Notes: generated by a model not told the origin, from the letters alone. Shown: positions 28,909 to 39,342, numbered from the stretch's first letter. The stretch: 64,000 nucleotides of DNA from an uncultured Alphaproteobacteria bacterium (GCA_937995535.1 CALKJU010000046.1:24823-88822), one strand, 5' to 3'. Numbers and translations: made by a program.

Positions 28909-30732
28909 ATGAAGCGTGCCTTCCTCGCCGTCGGCCTGGCACTCCTCGCGGCGCTTGCGCAGGGGCTCGCGGCACCGCCCGCCGCCGCCGCCAACATCCT
29001 GGGCTGCGAGTTCGCCGATGCCGCCGACCTCGTCCGCCGCACCCGTCTGACCGGGACGCGGATCCTCGACATCAAGGACCGCTTCGTCGCCGGGCTGGGC
29101 AACTACTACGCGCCGCTCGTGCCCTACGCGAAGCTTCCGCGCCACCTGATCGACGCCGTGGTGGTCAGCGAGGACCAGCGCTTCTTCGAGCATGACGGGA
29201 TCGACTGGCGCGGCGTGCTGCGGGCGATGCTGGAGAACGCGCGCGCCGGGGCGATCCGCCAGGGCGGCAGCACGCTGACCCAGCAGACGCTCAAGAACAC
29301 CTGCTTTCGCGACGACGACGACCTGCTGCGCAAGGTCAAGGAGGTGCTGAGCGCGGCCGAGATCGAGGGCGCGCTGGGCAAGCGCGAGGTGCTCGAGGTC
29401 TACCTCAACAGCGTGCCGTTCGGTGGCGATCGGGTCGTGGTCCACGGCGTGCAGGCGGCGGCGCGCGTCTATTTCGGCAAATACGCCGAGGAGCTGACCG
29501 TGCTCGAGGCGGCCGTGCTGGCCCAGCTCCTGCCTGCCCCGAACCGCTACAACCCGCACAAGGCGCCCGAGCTCGCCCGCGAGCGCGCGTTGGCGCTGAT
29601 CCAGCGCATGGTCCGCGCCGGACGGCTGCCCGCCGCGGCCGAACTCGTCGCCCAGCGCCAGGAGCTGCGCATCGCACCCTCGATCAGCGGCCTGCCCGGC
29701 TACTTCGCGAGTGGCCCGCAGCTCGCTTGGTACGCGCTCTGGGCGCGCGACGAGGCGCGCCGGACGGTCGGGCCGCAGGCCGGCGTTCTGACCGTCGCCA
29801 CCACGCTCCGGCCCGGCATCCAGGCCGCCGCCGAGCGCGCGCTTGGCCAGGCCCTGCGCCGCCACGGCCAGGAGCACGCGATCGGCCAGGGGGCGGTGGT
29901 CGTGCTCAGCCACGCCGGCGACGTGCTGGCGATGGTCGGCGGGCGCGACTTCCGTACCCTCGAATGGAACAATGCCACACAGGCCCGCCGCCAGCCCGGC
30001 TCGGCCTTCAAACCGTTCGTCTGGGCGGCGGCGCTGGAACGTGGGCTCGCGCCCTCGAGCCGGGTTCTCGACCGGCCGATCGAGCTGGGCGGTGTCACCA
30101 TCGGCAACCATGACGGCCGCTACCGCGGCGAGGTGACGCTCGGCACCGCGCTCGCCTGGTCCTCGAATCCGGCGGCCGTGCGCCTCGCCCGGGGCCACGT
30201 GCCGCAGATCGTCGAGCTCGCGCACCGCCTCGGGATCGTCTCGCCGCTCGGCACGGACGCCGGGATCGCGCTGGGGACCAGCGAGGTGACGCTGCTCGAG
30301 CTGAGCGCGGCCTACGCCACCATCGGCAATGGCGGGCGGCGCGTCACGCCCTCGGCGCTGCGCCTCGTGCGCGACAACGACGACCGGATCGTCTGGTGTC
30401 GCCGGCCGCCGGAACGGCCGCGCGTGCTGCGCGCCGAGCACGCCGAGGCGCTGGCCCTGATGCTCCGCCAGGCGGTGCGCGACGGCACCGGCCGGCAGGC
30501 CGACCCGGGCTTTCCCGCCGCCGGCAAGACCGGGACGACCAACGACAACCGCGATGCGTGGTTCGTGGGGTTCACCGACCGGTTCGTGGTCGGCGTCTGG
30601 CTCGGCAACGAGAAGCCGGTGCCGATGAAGGGTGTGAGCGGCGGCGGGCTGCCGGCGCGGATCTGGCGCGAAATCGTCCGCGCCGCGCACGAGGAACCGG
30701 TGATCCGTCCGGCCGGCTGTCCGGCGGGCTGA
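28909..30732 (+). CDS. Bifunctional penicillin-binding protein (GT51 + transpeptidase)
   Basis: The 607-residue protein has a cleavable-looking signal (ending APPAAAAN) and a GT51 glycosyltransferase domain with EDQRFFEHDGIDW (about 88-100) and QGGSTLTQQTLKN. A transpeptidase domain follows with SAFK (365-368), SSN (near 418) and KTGT (near 540). It polymerises and cross-links peptidoglycan. Most class A PBPs have a non-cleaved anchor; a signal-peptide-like N terminus without a clear long anchor is slightly unusual. It begins 47 bases after dinB on the same strand. Confidence 0.9.
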   Translation: MKRAFLAVGLALLAALAQGLAAPPAAAANILGCEFADAADLVRRTRLTGTRILDIKDRFVAGLGNYYAPLVPYAKLPRHLIDAVVVSEDQRFFEHDGIDWRGVLRAMLENARAGAIRQGGSTLTQQTLKNTCFRDDDDLLRKVKEVLSAAEIEGALGKREVLEVYLNSVPFGGDRVVVHGVQAAARVYFGKYAEELTVLEAAVLAQLLPAPNRYNPHKAPELARERALALIQRMVRAGRLPAAAELVAQRQELRIAPSISGLPGYFASGPQLAWYALWARDEARRTVGPQAGVLTVATTLRPGIQAAAERALGQALRRHGQEHAIGQGAVVVLSHAGDVLAMVGGRDFRTLEWNNATQARRQPGSAFKPFVWAAALERGLAPSSRVLDRPIELGGVTIGNHDGRYRGEVTLGTALAWSSNPAAVRLARGHVPQIVELAHRLGIVSPLGTDAGIALGTSEVTLLELSAAYATIGNGGRRVTPSALRLVRDNDDRIVWCRRPPERPRVLRAEHAEALALMLRQAVRDGTGRQADPGFPAAGKTGTTNDNRDAWFVGFTDRFVVGVWLGNEKPVPMKGVSGGGLPARIWREIVRAAHEEPVIRPAGCPAG

Positions 30733-30806
30733 GCCCGACGCCCCTTGCGGGGTCGACGCCCTGGTCGCACTCTCGCCATCGCCCCAGCTCCCGGAGGACG
30801 CCCCGG

Positions 30807-32078
30807 ATGACCCTGCCAATCCGCTCCGCCCTCGCGCTCGCGCTTCTGGCGCTGGCACCCACGGCGCTCGCCCAGGACAGGCCGTTCGCCGGGGTCAGGC
30901 TCACCGTCGCCTCGCAGAACGACCAGTTCGCCAACCCGATGGCCCGGCTGGCCGAGCGCTTCACCGCCGTGACCGGCGCCGAGGTGACCGTCGACATCCT
31001 GAGCTACCCGGAGCTGCTGACCAAGGTGACCGCAGACTTCGTTGGCAACACGCAGGGCTACGACGTGGTCACCATGGACAATGTCTGGTCCGGCCAGTTC
31101 GCCGAGGCGGGCCACTCGGTGGTCCTCGACGAGTGGATCGCGCGCGACGCGGCGGAGATCGGCCTCGACGACATCTATCCCGTGCTGATGACCTCGCTGG
31201 GCAACTATCAGGGCAGGCAGATCGCCTTCCCCTTCGCCGGCTACGCCAACGTCCTGGCCTATCGTAAGGACCTCTACGCGGCGGCCGGGCTCGAACCACC
31301 CCGGACGATGGGCGAGCTGATCGAGGCGGCCAGGAAGCTGACCGACCGCGGCGCCAACCAGTACGGCTGGGTCGCCAACGGGCAGAAGGGGCCGGCGGTG
31401 GCGCAGGACTGGATGCAGTACAACGCCCAGCTCGGCGGCTCGATCCTCGACGCCCAGGGGCGCCCGGCGCTCAACTCCGCCGCCAACGTCAAGAGCCTGA
31501 CCCTCTACAAGGAGCTGTTCGACACCACGGCCCCGCCCGGGGCGGTCGAGTTCGACTGGGGTGGGCGCGAGGAGAGCTTCCGCCAGGGCCTCGTCGCCAA
31601 CATGCAGACCTGGTCGGTGGGCGCCGCCGGCTATGACGACCCGGCCCAGTCGCGGATCGTCGGCAAGGCCGGGATCATGGTGGCGCCGGTCGCCGAGGGC
31701 ATGGCCCCGACCTATGGGATCGGCGGCTGGGGCCTCGCGATCAACGCCGACATCGAGCCGCGGCAGCAGCAGGCGGCGTGGGCCTTCATCAAGTGGCTGA
31801 CGAGCCCGGAGATCCAGAAGGAGATGGCGAAGCTGGGAGCCGGCGGCTATCTGCGCCGCAGCACCGTCAACGACCCCGAGCTGCAGCAGCAGTTCCCGTT
31901 CCTCCCGGTGCTCCACGAGAGCTTCGAGAACGGCAACGGCGAGTTCCGCCCGCGCATCCCGCAATATCCCGAGCTCCAGGACCTCCTCGGCACCGCGGTC
32001 AACGCCGTCCTGGTCGGCAACGCCGAGCCCCAGGCCGCCCTCGACGAGGCGCAGGCGAAGGCCGAGGGGCTGTTCTGA
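30807..32078 (+). CDS. ABC-transporter sugar-binding protein (family 1), orphan
   Basis: The 423-residue product has a signal peptide (LALLALAPTALAQ) and a family 1 extracellular binding domain: VTVDILSYPELLTKV, YDVVTMDNVWSGQFAEAG, IAFPFAGYANVLAYRKDLYAAAGL and GGWGLAINADIEP. It would capture a sugar or polyol in the periplasm. No permease or ATPase gene is adjacent on either side, so its transporter partners must be elsewhere or absent. The ATG at 30807 follows a GGAGGACG ribosome-binding site. Confidence 0.88.
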   Translation: MTLPIRSALALALLALAPTALAQDRPFAGVRLTVASQNDQFANPMARLAERFTAVTGAEVTVDILSYPELLTKVTADFVGNTQGYDVVTMDNVWSGQFAEAGHSVVLDEWIARDAAEIGLDDIYPVLMTSLGNYQGRQIAFPFAGYANVLAYRKDLYAAAGLEPPRTMGELIEAARKLTDRGANQYGWVANGQKGPAVAQDWMQYNAQLGGSILDAQGRPALNSAANVKSLTLYKELFDTTAPPGAVEFDWGGREESFRQGLVANMQTWSVGAAGYDDPAQSRIVGKAGIMVAPVAEGMAPTYGIGGWGLAINADIEPRQQQAAWAFIKWLTSPEIQKEMAKLGAGGYLRRSTVNDPELQQQFPFLPVLHESFENGNGEFRPRIPQYPELQDLLGTAVNAVLVGNAEPQAALDEAQAKAEGLF

Positions 32079-32166
32079 ACGGGCATGCCGGGCCGCGATC
32101 GGCGCTGCCGGAACCGTGCTGGGCCGACGAGAAGCCGGTGCGTCCTCCACCGATGAGAGCCGGCCC

Positions 32167-32358
32167 ATGCGCCCGATGACCCGACGCTGCTTCGGCGCGG
32201 CGACGCTGCCGGTGCTGGGCGCGGCCTTCTCCTGCAGCTTCGGCGACGACGAGGACGACGACGAGAAGCCGGGCGACCAGCCGGCCGAAAGGAGACCCTC
32301 GAGTGAGGCACGATCGGCCCGGGCGGGCCCCGGCGCGCTCGCCGGTGACACCAGATGA
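32167..32358 (+). CDS. Possible small acidic exported protein, hypothetical
   Basis: A 63-codon frame starts MRPMTRRCFGAATLPVLGAAFSC and then has an acidic run DDEDDDEKPG and a low-complexity tail. The N terminus resembles a short Tat or lipoprotein leader, but the lipobox is poor and no strong ribosome-binding site is visible. I do not recognise a family. It is the only candidate gene in the 337-base stretch between the binding-protein gene (ends 32078) and the tRNA (32416). The remainder of that stretch shows nothing clear. It could equally be non-coding. Confidence 0.3.
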   Translation: MRPMTRRCFGAATLPVLGAAFSCSFGDDEDDDEKPGDQPAERRPSSEARSARAGPGALAGDTR

Positions 32359-32415
32359 GCGCCGCGCCCGGCGAGCTGAGTGCACCGGATCGGTCGCGAT
32401 GACCCCGGACGGTGA

Positions 32416-32492
32416 TGGTCGGAGCGGCGAGATTTGAACTCGCGACCCCCAGTCCCCCAGACTGATGCGCTACCAGGCTGCGCTACGCTCCG
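32416..32492 (-). tRNA. tRNA-Pro (GGG)
   Basis: On the minus strand the cloverleaf is complete: acceptor CGGAGCG/CGCTCCG, D arm GCGCAGCCTGGTAGCGC, anticodon loop CTGGGGG giving anticodon GGG, T arm GCGAG-TTCAAAT-CTCGC, discriminator A and an encoded CCA (32416-32418). It lies downstream of the MerR gene in the same orientation, as in many alphaproteobacteria. Confidence 0.95.
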
Positions 32493-32554
32493 ACCGGGCG
32501 CTCAGGGCACGCTGGCCCTATAGCGCGCGGCCGGCGGCGTCGCAACGCGGCCGG

Positions 32555-33022
32555 TCAGCGCCGGGCGAGCTGGAGACGGTCCCTCAGCTCGATCAGCTCG
32601 TCGAGGATCGGGGCGAGCCGGCGGCGCAGCTCCTGAGCCGCGCCACGCGCCGTGGTCGGCGCCGACGGCGCCGGCGCCGCGACCTCGAGGCTCGCCTGCG
32701 CCGGCTGGGCCTGCTCGGCGGCGCCGCGCGCGCGGCGCGCCCGCAGCAGCTTCTGCGCGCCCTTGATGGTGTAGCCCTCGTCGTAAAGCAAGGCACGGAT
32801 CTGGCGCAGCAGCTCGACGTCCTCGGGCCGGTAGTAGCGCCGCCCGCCGCCGCGCTTGAGCGGGCGTACCTGGGCGAACTTGGTCTCCCAGAAGCGCAGC
32901 ACGTGCTGCGCCACGTCGAGTTCCTCGGCGACCTCGCTGATGGTGCGGAAGGCGCTCTGCGACTTGGGGATGCGCGGCGCGGCCGCGGACTCGGGCGTGG
33001 TCGGATCGGCGGGCAGCGACAT
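32555..33022 (-). CDS. MerR-family transcriptional regulator
   Basis: The 155-residue protein has a MerR helix-turn-helix with wing: [25 protein letters not shown] and [34 protein letters not shown] linker rich in Ala and Pro leads to a C-terminal coiled-coil segment ([17 protein letters not shown]). No effector-binding cysteine pattern is seen. The ATG overlaps the ihfA stop by one base (TGATG), so the two are cotranslated. Genes of this kind routinely follow ihfA in alphaproteobacteria, but the target is unknown. Confidence 0.88.
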   Translation of the reverse strand: MSLPADPTTPESAAAPRIPKSQSAFRTISEVAEELDVAQHVLRFWETKFAQVRPLKRGGGRRYYRPEDVELLRQIRALLYDEGYTIKGAQKLLRARRARGAAEQAQPAQASLEVAAPAPSAPTTARGAAQELRRRLAPILDELIELRDRLQLARR

Positions 33023-33327
33023 CAGGACCGACCCGGGTGGCGGTTGATCCGGTCCTTGAGCACCTGCGAGGCGCGGAAGACGAGCACGCGGCGCGGCAGA
33101 ATCGGCACCTCCTCGCCGGTCTTGGGATTGCGGCCGAGGCGTTGGCCCTTCTGGCGCACGCTGAAGGTTCCGAAGGACGAGATCTTGACCGTGCCGTCGC
33201 GCAACAGCGAGCCGGTGATCTCGGCGAGGATCGCGTCGACCAGCGCCGCCGATTCGCTGCGCGACAGGCCGACCTCCTGGTAGACCGCCTCGGCGAGATG
33301 GGCTCGGGTGACCGTCTTCCCGGCCAT
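33022..33327 (-). CDS. ihfA: Integration host factor alpha subunit
   Basis: The 101-residue DNA-bending protein has the IHF/HU fold: [22 protein letters not shown], then [26 protein letters not shown], then the arm and [17 protein letters not shown]. The RNPKTGE arm carries the intercalating proline. It pairs with IHF beta encoded elsewhere. Between fabH and merR it belongs to a conserved alphaproteobacterial gene string. Confidence 0.93.
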   Translation of the reverse strand: MAGKTVTRAHLAEAVYQEVGLSRSESAALVDAILAEITGSLLRDGTVKISSFGTFSVRQKGQRLGRNPKTGEEVPILPRRVLVFRASQVLKDRINRHPGRS

Positions 33328-33403
33328 CGGCGGCGCTCTCCCTGGCTCCGTGCCGAAAAAACCTATGGTGAGCCAATGGGTTCCGTCAATAGCGGCGGAC
33401 CGC

Positions 33404-34375
33404 TCACCAGCGCAACAGCACCGCGCCCCAGGCGAAGCCGCCGCCCATCGCCGTGGCGCAGACGAGATGGCCCGGGCGCAGCCGGCCCTCGGCCACCGCA
33501 TGGTCGAGCGCCAGCGGGATCGACGCGGCCGAGGTGTTGGCGTGCCGGTCGACGGTGACGACGACCTTCTCGGGCGGCAGGTCGAGCCGCCGGCCGACCG
33601 CCTCGATGATGCGCAGATTGGCCTGGTGCGGGACCAGGAGGTCGAGCTCGGCCAGGGACAGCCCGGCGTCCGCCACGACCGCCGCCGCGACGTCGGCGAG
33701 ATCGTGCACGGCGTGGCGGAACACCTCGCGGCCGTTCATCCGCAGGTGCCCGACCGGGCCGCCCTGGGACGGCCCACCGTCGACGTAGAGCTGCTCGTAG
33801 TGGCGGCCGTCGGCGGCGAGCCGGGTGGCGAGGATGCCGCGGTCGGCGGACGTACCGGCCTGGCGCTCGGCGCGCAGCAGCACCGCCCCGGCGCCATCGC
33901 CGAACAGCACGCAGGTGCCGCGGTCGGTCCAGTCGAGGATCCGGCTGAACGTCTCCGCGCCGATCACCAGGGCATGGGTCGCCTGCCCGAGACGCAGGAA
34001 GTTGTCGGCGACGGTCAGCGCGTAGGCGAAGCCGGCGCAGACCGCCTGGACGTCGAGCGCCGGCCCCGGCGGCAGGGCGAGCTTGCGCTGGATCGCGGTC
34101 GCCGTGGCGGGAAAGGTGTTGTCGGGCGTCGAGGTGGCGACGACGACGAGGTCGACCCGGCTCGGCGGCAGGTCGGCGCGCTCGAGCGCGAGGCGTGCCG
34201 CGGCGGCGCCGAGATCCGAGGTCAGCTCGCCCTCGGCCGCGATGTGGCGCTGGCGGATCCCGGTGCGCTCGCGGATCCACGGATCCGAGGTGTCGAGCCG
34301 CAAGGCCAGCTCGTCATTGTCGACGACGCGCGTCGGCAGGCGTCCGCCGACGCCGCGCACCACGGAGCGGATCAA
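33404..34375 (-). CDS. fabH: Beta-ketoacyl-ACP synthase III
   Basis: The 323-residue enzyme has the full Cys-His-Asn triad: Cys in [12 protein letters not shown], His in VPHQANLRI, Asn in RHANTSAAS. It starts fatty-acid elongation by condensing acetyl-CoA with malonyl-ACP. The start is a TTG at 34375 whose last bases overlap the plsX stop (TTGA), followed by [10 protein letters not shown] as in other FabH proteins. Translation is therefore coupled to plsX. Confidence 0.95.
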   Translation of the reverse strand: MIRSVVRGVGGRLPTRVVDNDELALRLDTSDPWIRERTGIRQRHIAAEGELTSDLGAAAARLALERADLPPSRVDLVVVATSTPDNTFPATATAIQRKLALPPGPALDVQAVCAGFAYALTVADNFLRLGQATHALVIGAETFSRILDWTDRGTCVLFGDGAGAVLLRAERQAGTSADRGILATRLAADGRHYEQLYVDGGPSQGGPVGHLRMNGREVFRHAVHDLADVAAAVVADAGLSLAELDLLVPHQANLRIIEAVGRRLDLPPEKVVVTVDRHANTSAASIPLALDHAVAEGRLRPGHLVCATAMGGGFAWGAVLLRW

Positions 34376-35415
34376 GAGACGGCTGCCTTCACGCCAAGTG
34401 GTTGAGCCGCCGCCAGCCGCCCCATCTCCTCGATGATCCGCTCGGTGGTCCGCTGCCGGACGAGGTCGGCGGCGACGCGCACTGCGCTGGAGAAGCCCAG
34501 CGCGTCGGTACCGCCATGGCTCTTCACCACGACCCCGTTGAGGCCGAGGAACATGGCGCCGTTGTAGCGGCGCGGGTCGAACTGGTCGCGGAGCGTCTGC
34601 AGCGCCGGGCGGGCGATCAGATAGCCGAGCCGGCCGCGCCAGGTCGAGGCGAAGGCGTCGCGCAGCGCACCGGTGAACATCGCGGCCGTGCCCTCGGCGA
34701 TCTTGAGTGCGACATTACCGGTGAAGCCGTCGGTGACGACGACGTCGGCGGCGCCGTTGGTCACGTCGTGCCCTTCGACGAAGCCACCGAAGTCGATGCT
34801 CAAGGACGACTCCTTGAGCCGTGCCGCGGCGCGGCGCACCACGTCGCCGCCCTTGAGCTCCTCGGTCCCGATGTTGAGCAGCGCCACGCGCGGCTTGGGC
34901 ACGGCCAGGATGACCCGCGAGTAGACCTCGCCCATGACCGCGAACTGGACGAGATTGTCCTCGCTGCACTCGACATTGGCGCCGAGGTCGAGGACCACGA
35001 CCGGCTTGCGCTGGGTCGGCAGGATCGCCGCGATCGCCGGCCGGTCGATCCCCGGCAGGGTGCGCAAGACGAGCGTCGCCATGCCCATCAAGGCGCCGGT
35101 GTTCCCGGCCGAGACGGCGGCGGCCGCGGCGCCCGCCTTCACCGCGTCGATGGCCAGGCGCATGCTGCTGTTGCGCCCCTGGCGCACCGCCACCGAGGGT
35201 CGCGCGTCCGCCGCGACGGCATGCGGGGTGTGGGTCAGCTCGACCTTGGCGGCCAGCTCCGGCATCCGCGCCAGCAGCGGCCGGACCACCGTCTCGTCGC
35301 CGAACAGCAGGAAGCGCAGCTCGGGCTGCCCGCGCAGCGCCGCGGCGGCGCCCTCGACGACGATCGCCGGTGCGTTGTCGCCGCCCATGGCGTCGAGCGC
35401 GATGACCAAGCTCAC
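34372..35415 (-). CDS. plsX: Phosphate acyltransferase PlsX
   Basis: The 347-residue enzyme converts acyl-ACP to acyl-phosphate for phospholipid synthesis. The N terminus [13 protein letters not shown] and later [28 protein letters not shown] and [13 protein letters not shown] are diagnostic. A GTG start at 35415 immediately precedes the ALDAMGGD motif. It lies 17 bases downstream of yceD, with no rpmF gene between, and is coupled to fabH. Confidence 0.95.
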   Translation of the reverse strand: MSLVIALDAMGGDNAPAIVVEGAAAALRGQPELRFLLFGDETVVRPLLARMPELAAKVELTHTPHAVAADARPSVAVRQGRNSSMRLAIDAVKAGAAAAAVSAGNTGALMGMATLVLRTLPGIDRPAIAAILPTQRKPVVVLDLGANVECSEDNLVQFAVMGEVYSRVILAVPKPRVALLNIGTEELKGGDVVRRAAARLKESSLSIDFGGFVEGHDVTNGAADVVVTDGFTGNVALKIAEGTAAMFTGALRDAFASTWRGRLGYLIARPALQTLRDQFDPRRYNGAMFLGLNGVVVKSHGGTDALGFSSAVRVAADLVRQRTTERIIEEMGRLAAAQPLGVKAAVS

Positions 35416-35432
35416 GCTGCGGCTTCCGGCGG

Positions 35433-35939
35433 TCAGACCAGTTGGCGAGGCGCCGCGCCCGCGGCCGCGCGGTCCGGCTCGCCGGAGGGCTCGCACTCCG
35501 GAGCGCGCGGATAGGGATCGAGCGCGAGCGCCAGCTCCTCGGCGACGACCTCGCCGATGTCGATCTCGCGGCCGGGCAGCGGCTCGGGCTCGTCCGCCAC
35601 GGGGTCGACAACGACCTCGCGGCCGGTCGGGCCGGCTGCGGGCGCGGCCGCGACGAAGAGCCGGCGGAAGTCGAACGCGAGGCTCGCCGGCACCGGTGCC
35701 AAGCTGACCACGCAGGCCTGGGTCACGGCCGCTTCGAGCCGACCCTCGACGACGACGCTGCCGCGTGCCTCACCCCGCCGGATCCAGCCGCTGGCCGCCA
35801 AGCGGTCGAGCGCCAGCAGGTCGAGGCGCCGCGCGAGCGCGGTGCGCTCGGCCGGCGTGGCATCGACGGCAAAGGTCAGCCCGGCGTGCGGCAGCGGCTC
35901 GACGACCAGGGTCCGCGTGAACTCGTTACCAGCCGACAC
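35433..35939 (-). CDS. YceD/DUF177 family protein
   Basis: The 168-residue protein has the DUF177 features TQACVVSLAPVPASLAFDFRRLF and an acidic C-terminal region with EIDIGEVVAEELALALDPYPR. The family is linked to 23S rRNA maturation and ribosome assembly in other bacteria and usually sits upstream of plsX. The exact biochemical role is not known. It is a leading gene of the minus-strand plsX-fabH-ihfA-merR series. Confidence 0.88.
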   Translation of the reverse strand: MSAGNEFTRTLVVEPLPHAGLTFAVDATPAERTALARRLDLLALDRLAASGWIRRGEARGSVVVEGRLEAAVTQACVVSLAPVPASLAFDFRRLFVAAAPAAGPTGREVVVDPVADEPEPLPGREIDIGEVVAEELALALDPYPRAPECEPSGEPDRAAAGAAPRQLV

Positions 35940-36066
35940 GATCGATTCTCCGCGGAGGCCGTAGCATGGGCCTCGGGGTAGCTCTTGGCGGCCTGTGCGT
36001 CTTCGGCCCGCTTCGGCGGCACAGCAGCTCGACGGCCAACGACCTTAGGGGCGCGGCGGTGGAGGG

Positions 36067-36696
36067 TCAACGGCGTTGCTCTGGCGCTGGTGCCGCAGGC
36101 GCCGGCACCCGGCCCTCGAGCAGCTCGCTGATTGGTGCCGTGGCGAGGTGGGCGTCCAGCGCGACGATGTGGCGCGCCAGGGCAGCGCGCTGCACCGGAT
36201 CCGGACCGCGGCCGTCGGGCCCGACATTGCGTTCGAGGATCTCGCCGACGGCCGCTTCGTCGCCGGCGGCGAGCGCGGCCTCGAGCGCGCTCGCCCGGGC
36301 GAGGAAGGTGGCGGCCACCGCCTGCACCCGCTTGCCGATCGACAGGTCGCCCACGCCGAGTTCGCGCAGCGTGCGGTCGATGTCCGCGAACATCAGGTCG
36401 AACAGCTCCTGGCCCAGCGCCTGGGCGTCGGCGCCGCCCAGTGCCAGCCGCCGCATCACCAGGGCTGCGTGCAGGGCCACCATCTCGAAGCGTCCATCGA
36501 CGTCGTCGGGCACGCCCAGCGCCGCGTAGAGGTGCGGCTGGCGGGCCAACGCGACCACCGCGCCGTAGAGGCGATGCGCGGCCTCGCGCCGCGCCAGGCG
36601 CGCCGCGCGCCGCTGCCGCCAGCGGCCGAGCGGACCCGGCCCGTCTTGTTGCGTCGCGCCCATCCGTGGTACCCGCCGCTGCTGTTGTTTCGCCAT
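36067..36696 (-). CDS. Ubiquinol-cytochrome c chaperone (CBP3-type) family protein
   Basis: The 209-residue protein matches the CBP3/UQCC1 chaperone domain: RLYGAVVALARQPHLYAALGVPDDVDGRFEMVALHAALVMRRL followed by QELFDLMFADIDRTLRELGVGDLSIGKRV. In mitochondria the family assists cytochrome b assembly in the bc1 complex; the bacterial role is presumed similar. It lies head-to-head with bamE, only about 25 bases apart, and upstream of yceD on the same strand, a conserved alphaproteobacterial arrangement. Confidence 0.9.
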   Translation of the reverse strand: MAKQQQRRVPRMGATQQDGPGPLGRWRQRRAARLARREAAHRLYGAVVALARQPHLYAALGVPDDVDGRFEMVALHAALVMRRLALGGADAQALGQELFDLMFADIDRTLRELGVGDLSIGKRVQAVAATFLARASALEAALAAGDEAAVGEILERNVGPDGRGPDPVQRAALARHIVALDAHLATAPISELLEGRVPAPAAPAPEQRR

Positions 36697-36720
36697 CGCT
36701 GCGAGCTAGGTGCGCGTCGC

Positions 36721-37197
36721 ATGTCGGCCAGCCTTCGTTTCTCCCGCGGCGTCGCCTTGGTGGCGCTCGGCCTCGCCGGGTGCTCGCCGCAGGTCACCAA
36801 CCAGGGCCATCGCCTCGATCCGGACAGGCTCGCGGCGATCCAGCCGGGCGTGACCAGTCGCGAGCAGGTCTACCGGCAGCTCGGCTCGCCATCCTCGATC
36901 GGCACCTTCGACCGCGAGCGCTGGCATTATATCAGCCAGCGCATCGAGCAAATGTCCTTCTACCAGCGCGAGGTGACCAACCAGGACGTGGTCACGATCG
37001 AGTTCGACGACAGCGGCATCGTCCGCGACGTGCGGACCCGGGATCTTAGCGCCGCGCTGGCCGTCGAGCCCTCGCCCGACGCCACCCAGACCCTCGGCAA
37101 CGAGCTGACCCTGCTGCAGCAGCTTCTCGGCAACATCGGCCGCTTCAATACCCAGCCGCAGGACCGCGGACTCCAGCCACGAGCTCCAGGGCCCTGA
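36721..37197 (+). CDS. bamE: Outer membrane assembly lipoprotein BamE (SmpA/OmlA)
   Basis: The 158-residue lipoprotein has a signal peptide with lipobox LAGC (Cys about residue 21) and a SmpA/OmlA domain: IQPGVTSREQVYRQLGSPSSIGTFDRERWHYISQR and NQDVVTIEFDDSGIVRDV. BamE is a small component of the beta-barrel assembly machine. It diverges from the CBP3-type gene and converges on hppA. Confidence 0.92.
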   Translation: MSASLRFSRGVALVALGLAGCSPQVTNQGHRLDPDRLAAIQPGVTSREQVYRQLGSPSSIGTFDRERWHYISQRIEQMSFYQREVTNQDVVTIEFDDSGIVRDVRTRDLSAALAVEPSPDATQTLGNELTLLQQLLGNIGRFNTQPQDRGLQPRAPGP

Positions 37198-37221
37198 TCC
37201 TCGGCCCCGTGCCGGCGGGGG

Positions 37222-39342
37222 TCAGTGGCCCGCCGCCAGCGCGGCCAGGATCAGCAGCGCCACGATGTTGATGATCTTGATCATCGGGTTGACGGCGGGC
37301 CCGGCGGTGTCCTTGTAGGGGTCGCCGACCGTGTCACCGGTCACCGCGGCCTTGTGGGCCTCCGAGCCCTTCCCACCGTAATTGCCTTCCTCGATGAACT
37401 TCTTGGCGTTGTCCCAGGCACCGCCACCCGAGGTCATCGAGATGGCGACGAAGATGCCGGTCACGATCGTGCCCAGCAGCATCGAGCCCAGCGCGGTGAA
37501 CGCCGCCGCCTGCCCGGCGATCCACGAGATCACGAAATAGACCACGACCGGAGCCAGGACCGGGAGCAGCGAGGGGACGATCATCTCCTTGATCGCCGCC
37601 TTGGTCAGCATGTCGACGGCGCGCCCGTAGTCGGGCTTGCTCGTGCCGGCCATGATCCCGGCGTTCTCGCGGAACTGCCGGCGAACCTCCTCGACGATCG
37701 AGCCGGCGGCGCGGCCGACCGCCTGCATGCCCATCGAGCCGAACAGGTAGGGCAGCATGCCGCCGATGAACAGGCCGATCACGACATAGGGGTCGGACAG
37801 CGTGAACTCGATCTCCAGTGCCGGGAAATAGTGCTTGAGATCCTGGACGTAGGCGGTGAACAGAACGAGTGCGGCCAAGCCCGCGGAGCCGATCGCGTAG
37901 CCCTTGGTGACCGCCTTCGTGGTGTTGCCGACGGCGTCGAGCGCGTCGGTGTGGACCCGGACCTCCTTCGGCAGGCCGGCCATCTCGGCGATGCCGCCGG
38001 CATTGTCGGTGACCGGTCCGTAGGCGTCGAGCGAGACGACGAGGCCGGTCAGCGCCAGCATCGTCGTCGCGGCGACACCGATGCCGTACAGGCCGGCGTT
38101 CAGATAGGCCGTCAGGATGCCGGCGCAGATGACGATGACCGGAAGCGCCGTCGCCTCCATCGACACGGCGAGGCCCTGGATGACGTTGGTCCCGTGCCCG
38201 GTGGTCGAGGACTTGGCGATCGACTTGACCGGCCGGAAATCCGTGCCCGTGTAATACTCTGTGATCCAGATGAGCAGCCCGGTGACCAGCAGGCCGACCA
38301 GCGTGCAATAGTAGACATGCCGTCCGGAGAACGTCGTGACGACGGTCTCGCCGATCCGCGCCTCGAAGACGGTGCCACCGAAGCCGAGCACGATCCAGGT
38401 CGCCGGGACCAGCGCCACGACGGCGATCGCACCCGCCACGATCACCCCGCGATAGAGCGCGCGCATGATGCCGTTGTCGCTGCCGAGCTTGACGAAGTAG
38501 GTGCCGGCGATCGAGGCGAGCAGGCACACGCCGCCGACGACCAGCGGGTAGAGCATCAGCAGGTTGGCGTCGTTGCCACTGAAGAAGATCGCCCCGAGCA
38601 GCATGGTGGCGACAATGGTGACCGCGTAGGTCTCGAACAGGTCGGCGGCCATGCCGGCGCAGTCGCCGACATTGTCGCCGACATTGTCGGCGATCACCGC
38701 GGGATTGCGCGGATCGTCCTCCGGGATGCCGGCCTCGACCTTGCCCACGAGATCCGCGCCGACGTCGGCCCCCTTGGTGAAGATGCCGCCGCCGAGCCGG
38801 GCGAAGATCGAGATCAGCGAGGCGCCGAACGACAGTCCCACCAGCGCCTCGAGCACGCCGCGCTGCTCGACACCGACCAGCAGCAGAAACCCGTAATAGA
38901 CCGAGACGCCGAGCAGCCCCAGCGCCACCACTAGCATGCCGGTGACGGCGCCGGCCTTGAACGCGACGTCGAGGCCCTTGGCGAGTCCGCTCTCGGCCGC
39001 CGCCTGGGCGGTGCGCGAGTTGGCCTGCACGGAGACGTTCATGCCGATGTAGCCGGCGCAGCCGGACAGCACCGCGCCGATCAGGAAGCCGATCCCGACC
39101 CACATCCCGAGGAAGTAGCTGAGCAGCAGGAAGATGACCACGCCGACCCCGGCGATGGTCATGTACTGACGGTTGAGGTAGGCGCGGGCACCTTCCTGGA
39201 TCGCGGCCGCGATCTCGCGCATCCGCTCATTGCCGGCCGGCTCGGCCAGGACGAGCTGGCGCGTCATCACGCCGTAGGCCAAGCCGGCGCCGCCGCAGGC
39301 GACCACCAGCAGGTAAAGGAACCACTGAAGGAAACCCGACAT
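37222..39342 (-). CDS. hppA: Proton-translocating membrane pyrophosphatase, K+-independent type
   Basis: The 706-residue protein with about 16 helices hydrolyses pyrophosphate and pumps protons. Substrate-site motifs are intact: [38 protein letters not shown] and the C-terminal [20 protein letters not shown]. The segment GNTTKA near residue 470 has Lys where K+-dependent enzymes have Ala, marking the K+-independent class. It is divergent from the chromate transporter gene. Confidence 0.95.
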   Translation of the reverse strand: MSGFLQWFLYLLVVACGGAGLAYGVMTRQLVLAEPAGNERMREIAAAIQEGARAYLNRQYMTIAGVGVVIFLLLSYFLGMWVGIGFLIGAVLSGCAGYIGMNVSVQANSRTAQAAAESGLAKGLDVAFKAGAVTGMLVVALGLLGVSVYYGFLLLVGVEQRGVLEALVGLSFGASLISIFARLGGGIFTKGADVGADLVGKVEAGIPEDDPRNPAVIADNVGDNVGDCAGMAADLFETYAVTIVATMLLGAIFFSGNDANLLMLYPLVVGGVCLLASIAGTYFVKLGSDNGIMRALYRGVIVAGAIAVVALVPATWIVLGFGGTVFEARIGETVVTTFSGRHVYYCTLVGLLVTGLLIWITEYYTGTDFRPVKSIAKSSTTGHGTNVIQGLAVSMEATALPVIVICAGILTAYLNAGLYGIGVAATTMLALTGLVVSLDAYGPVTDNAGGIAEMAGLPKEVRVHTDALDAVGNTTKAVTKGYAIGSAGLAALVLFTAYVQDLKHYFPALEIEFTLSDPYVVIGLFIGGMLPYLFGSMGMQAVGRAAGSIVEEVRRQFRENAGIMAGTSKPDYGRAVDMLTKAAIKEMIVPSLLPVLAPVVVYFVISWIAGQAAAFTALGSMLLGTIVTGIFVAISMTSGGGAWDNAKKFIEEGNYGGKGSEAHKAAVTGDTVGDPYKDTAGPAVNPMIKIINIVALLILAALAAGH

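Noticed and set aside
35416..35432. Missing rpmF between yceD and plsX
   Set aside because: In E. coli rpmF lies here, but alphaproteobacteria commonly have it elsewhere; the 17-base gap is not evidence of loss.
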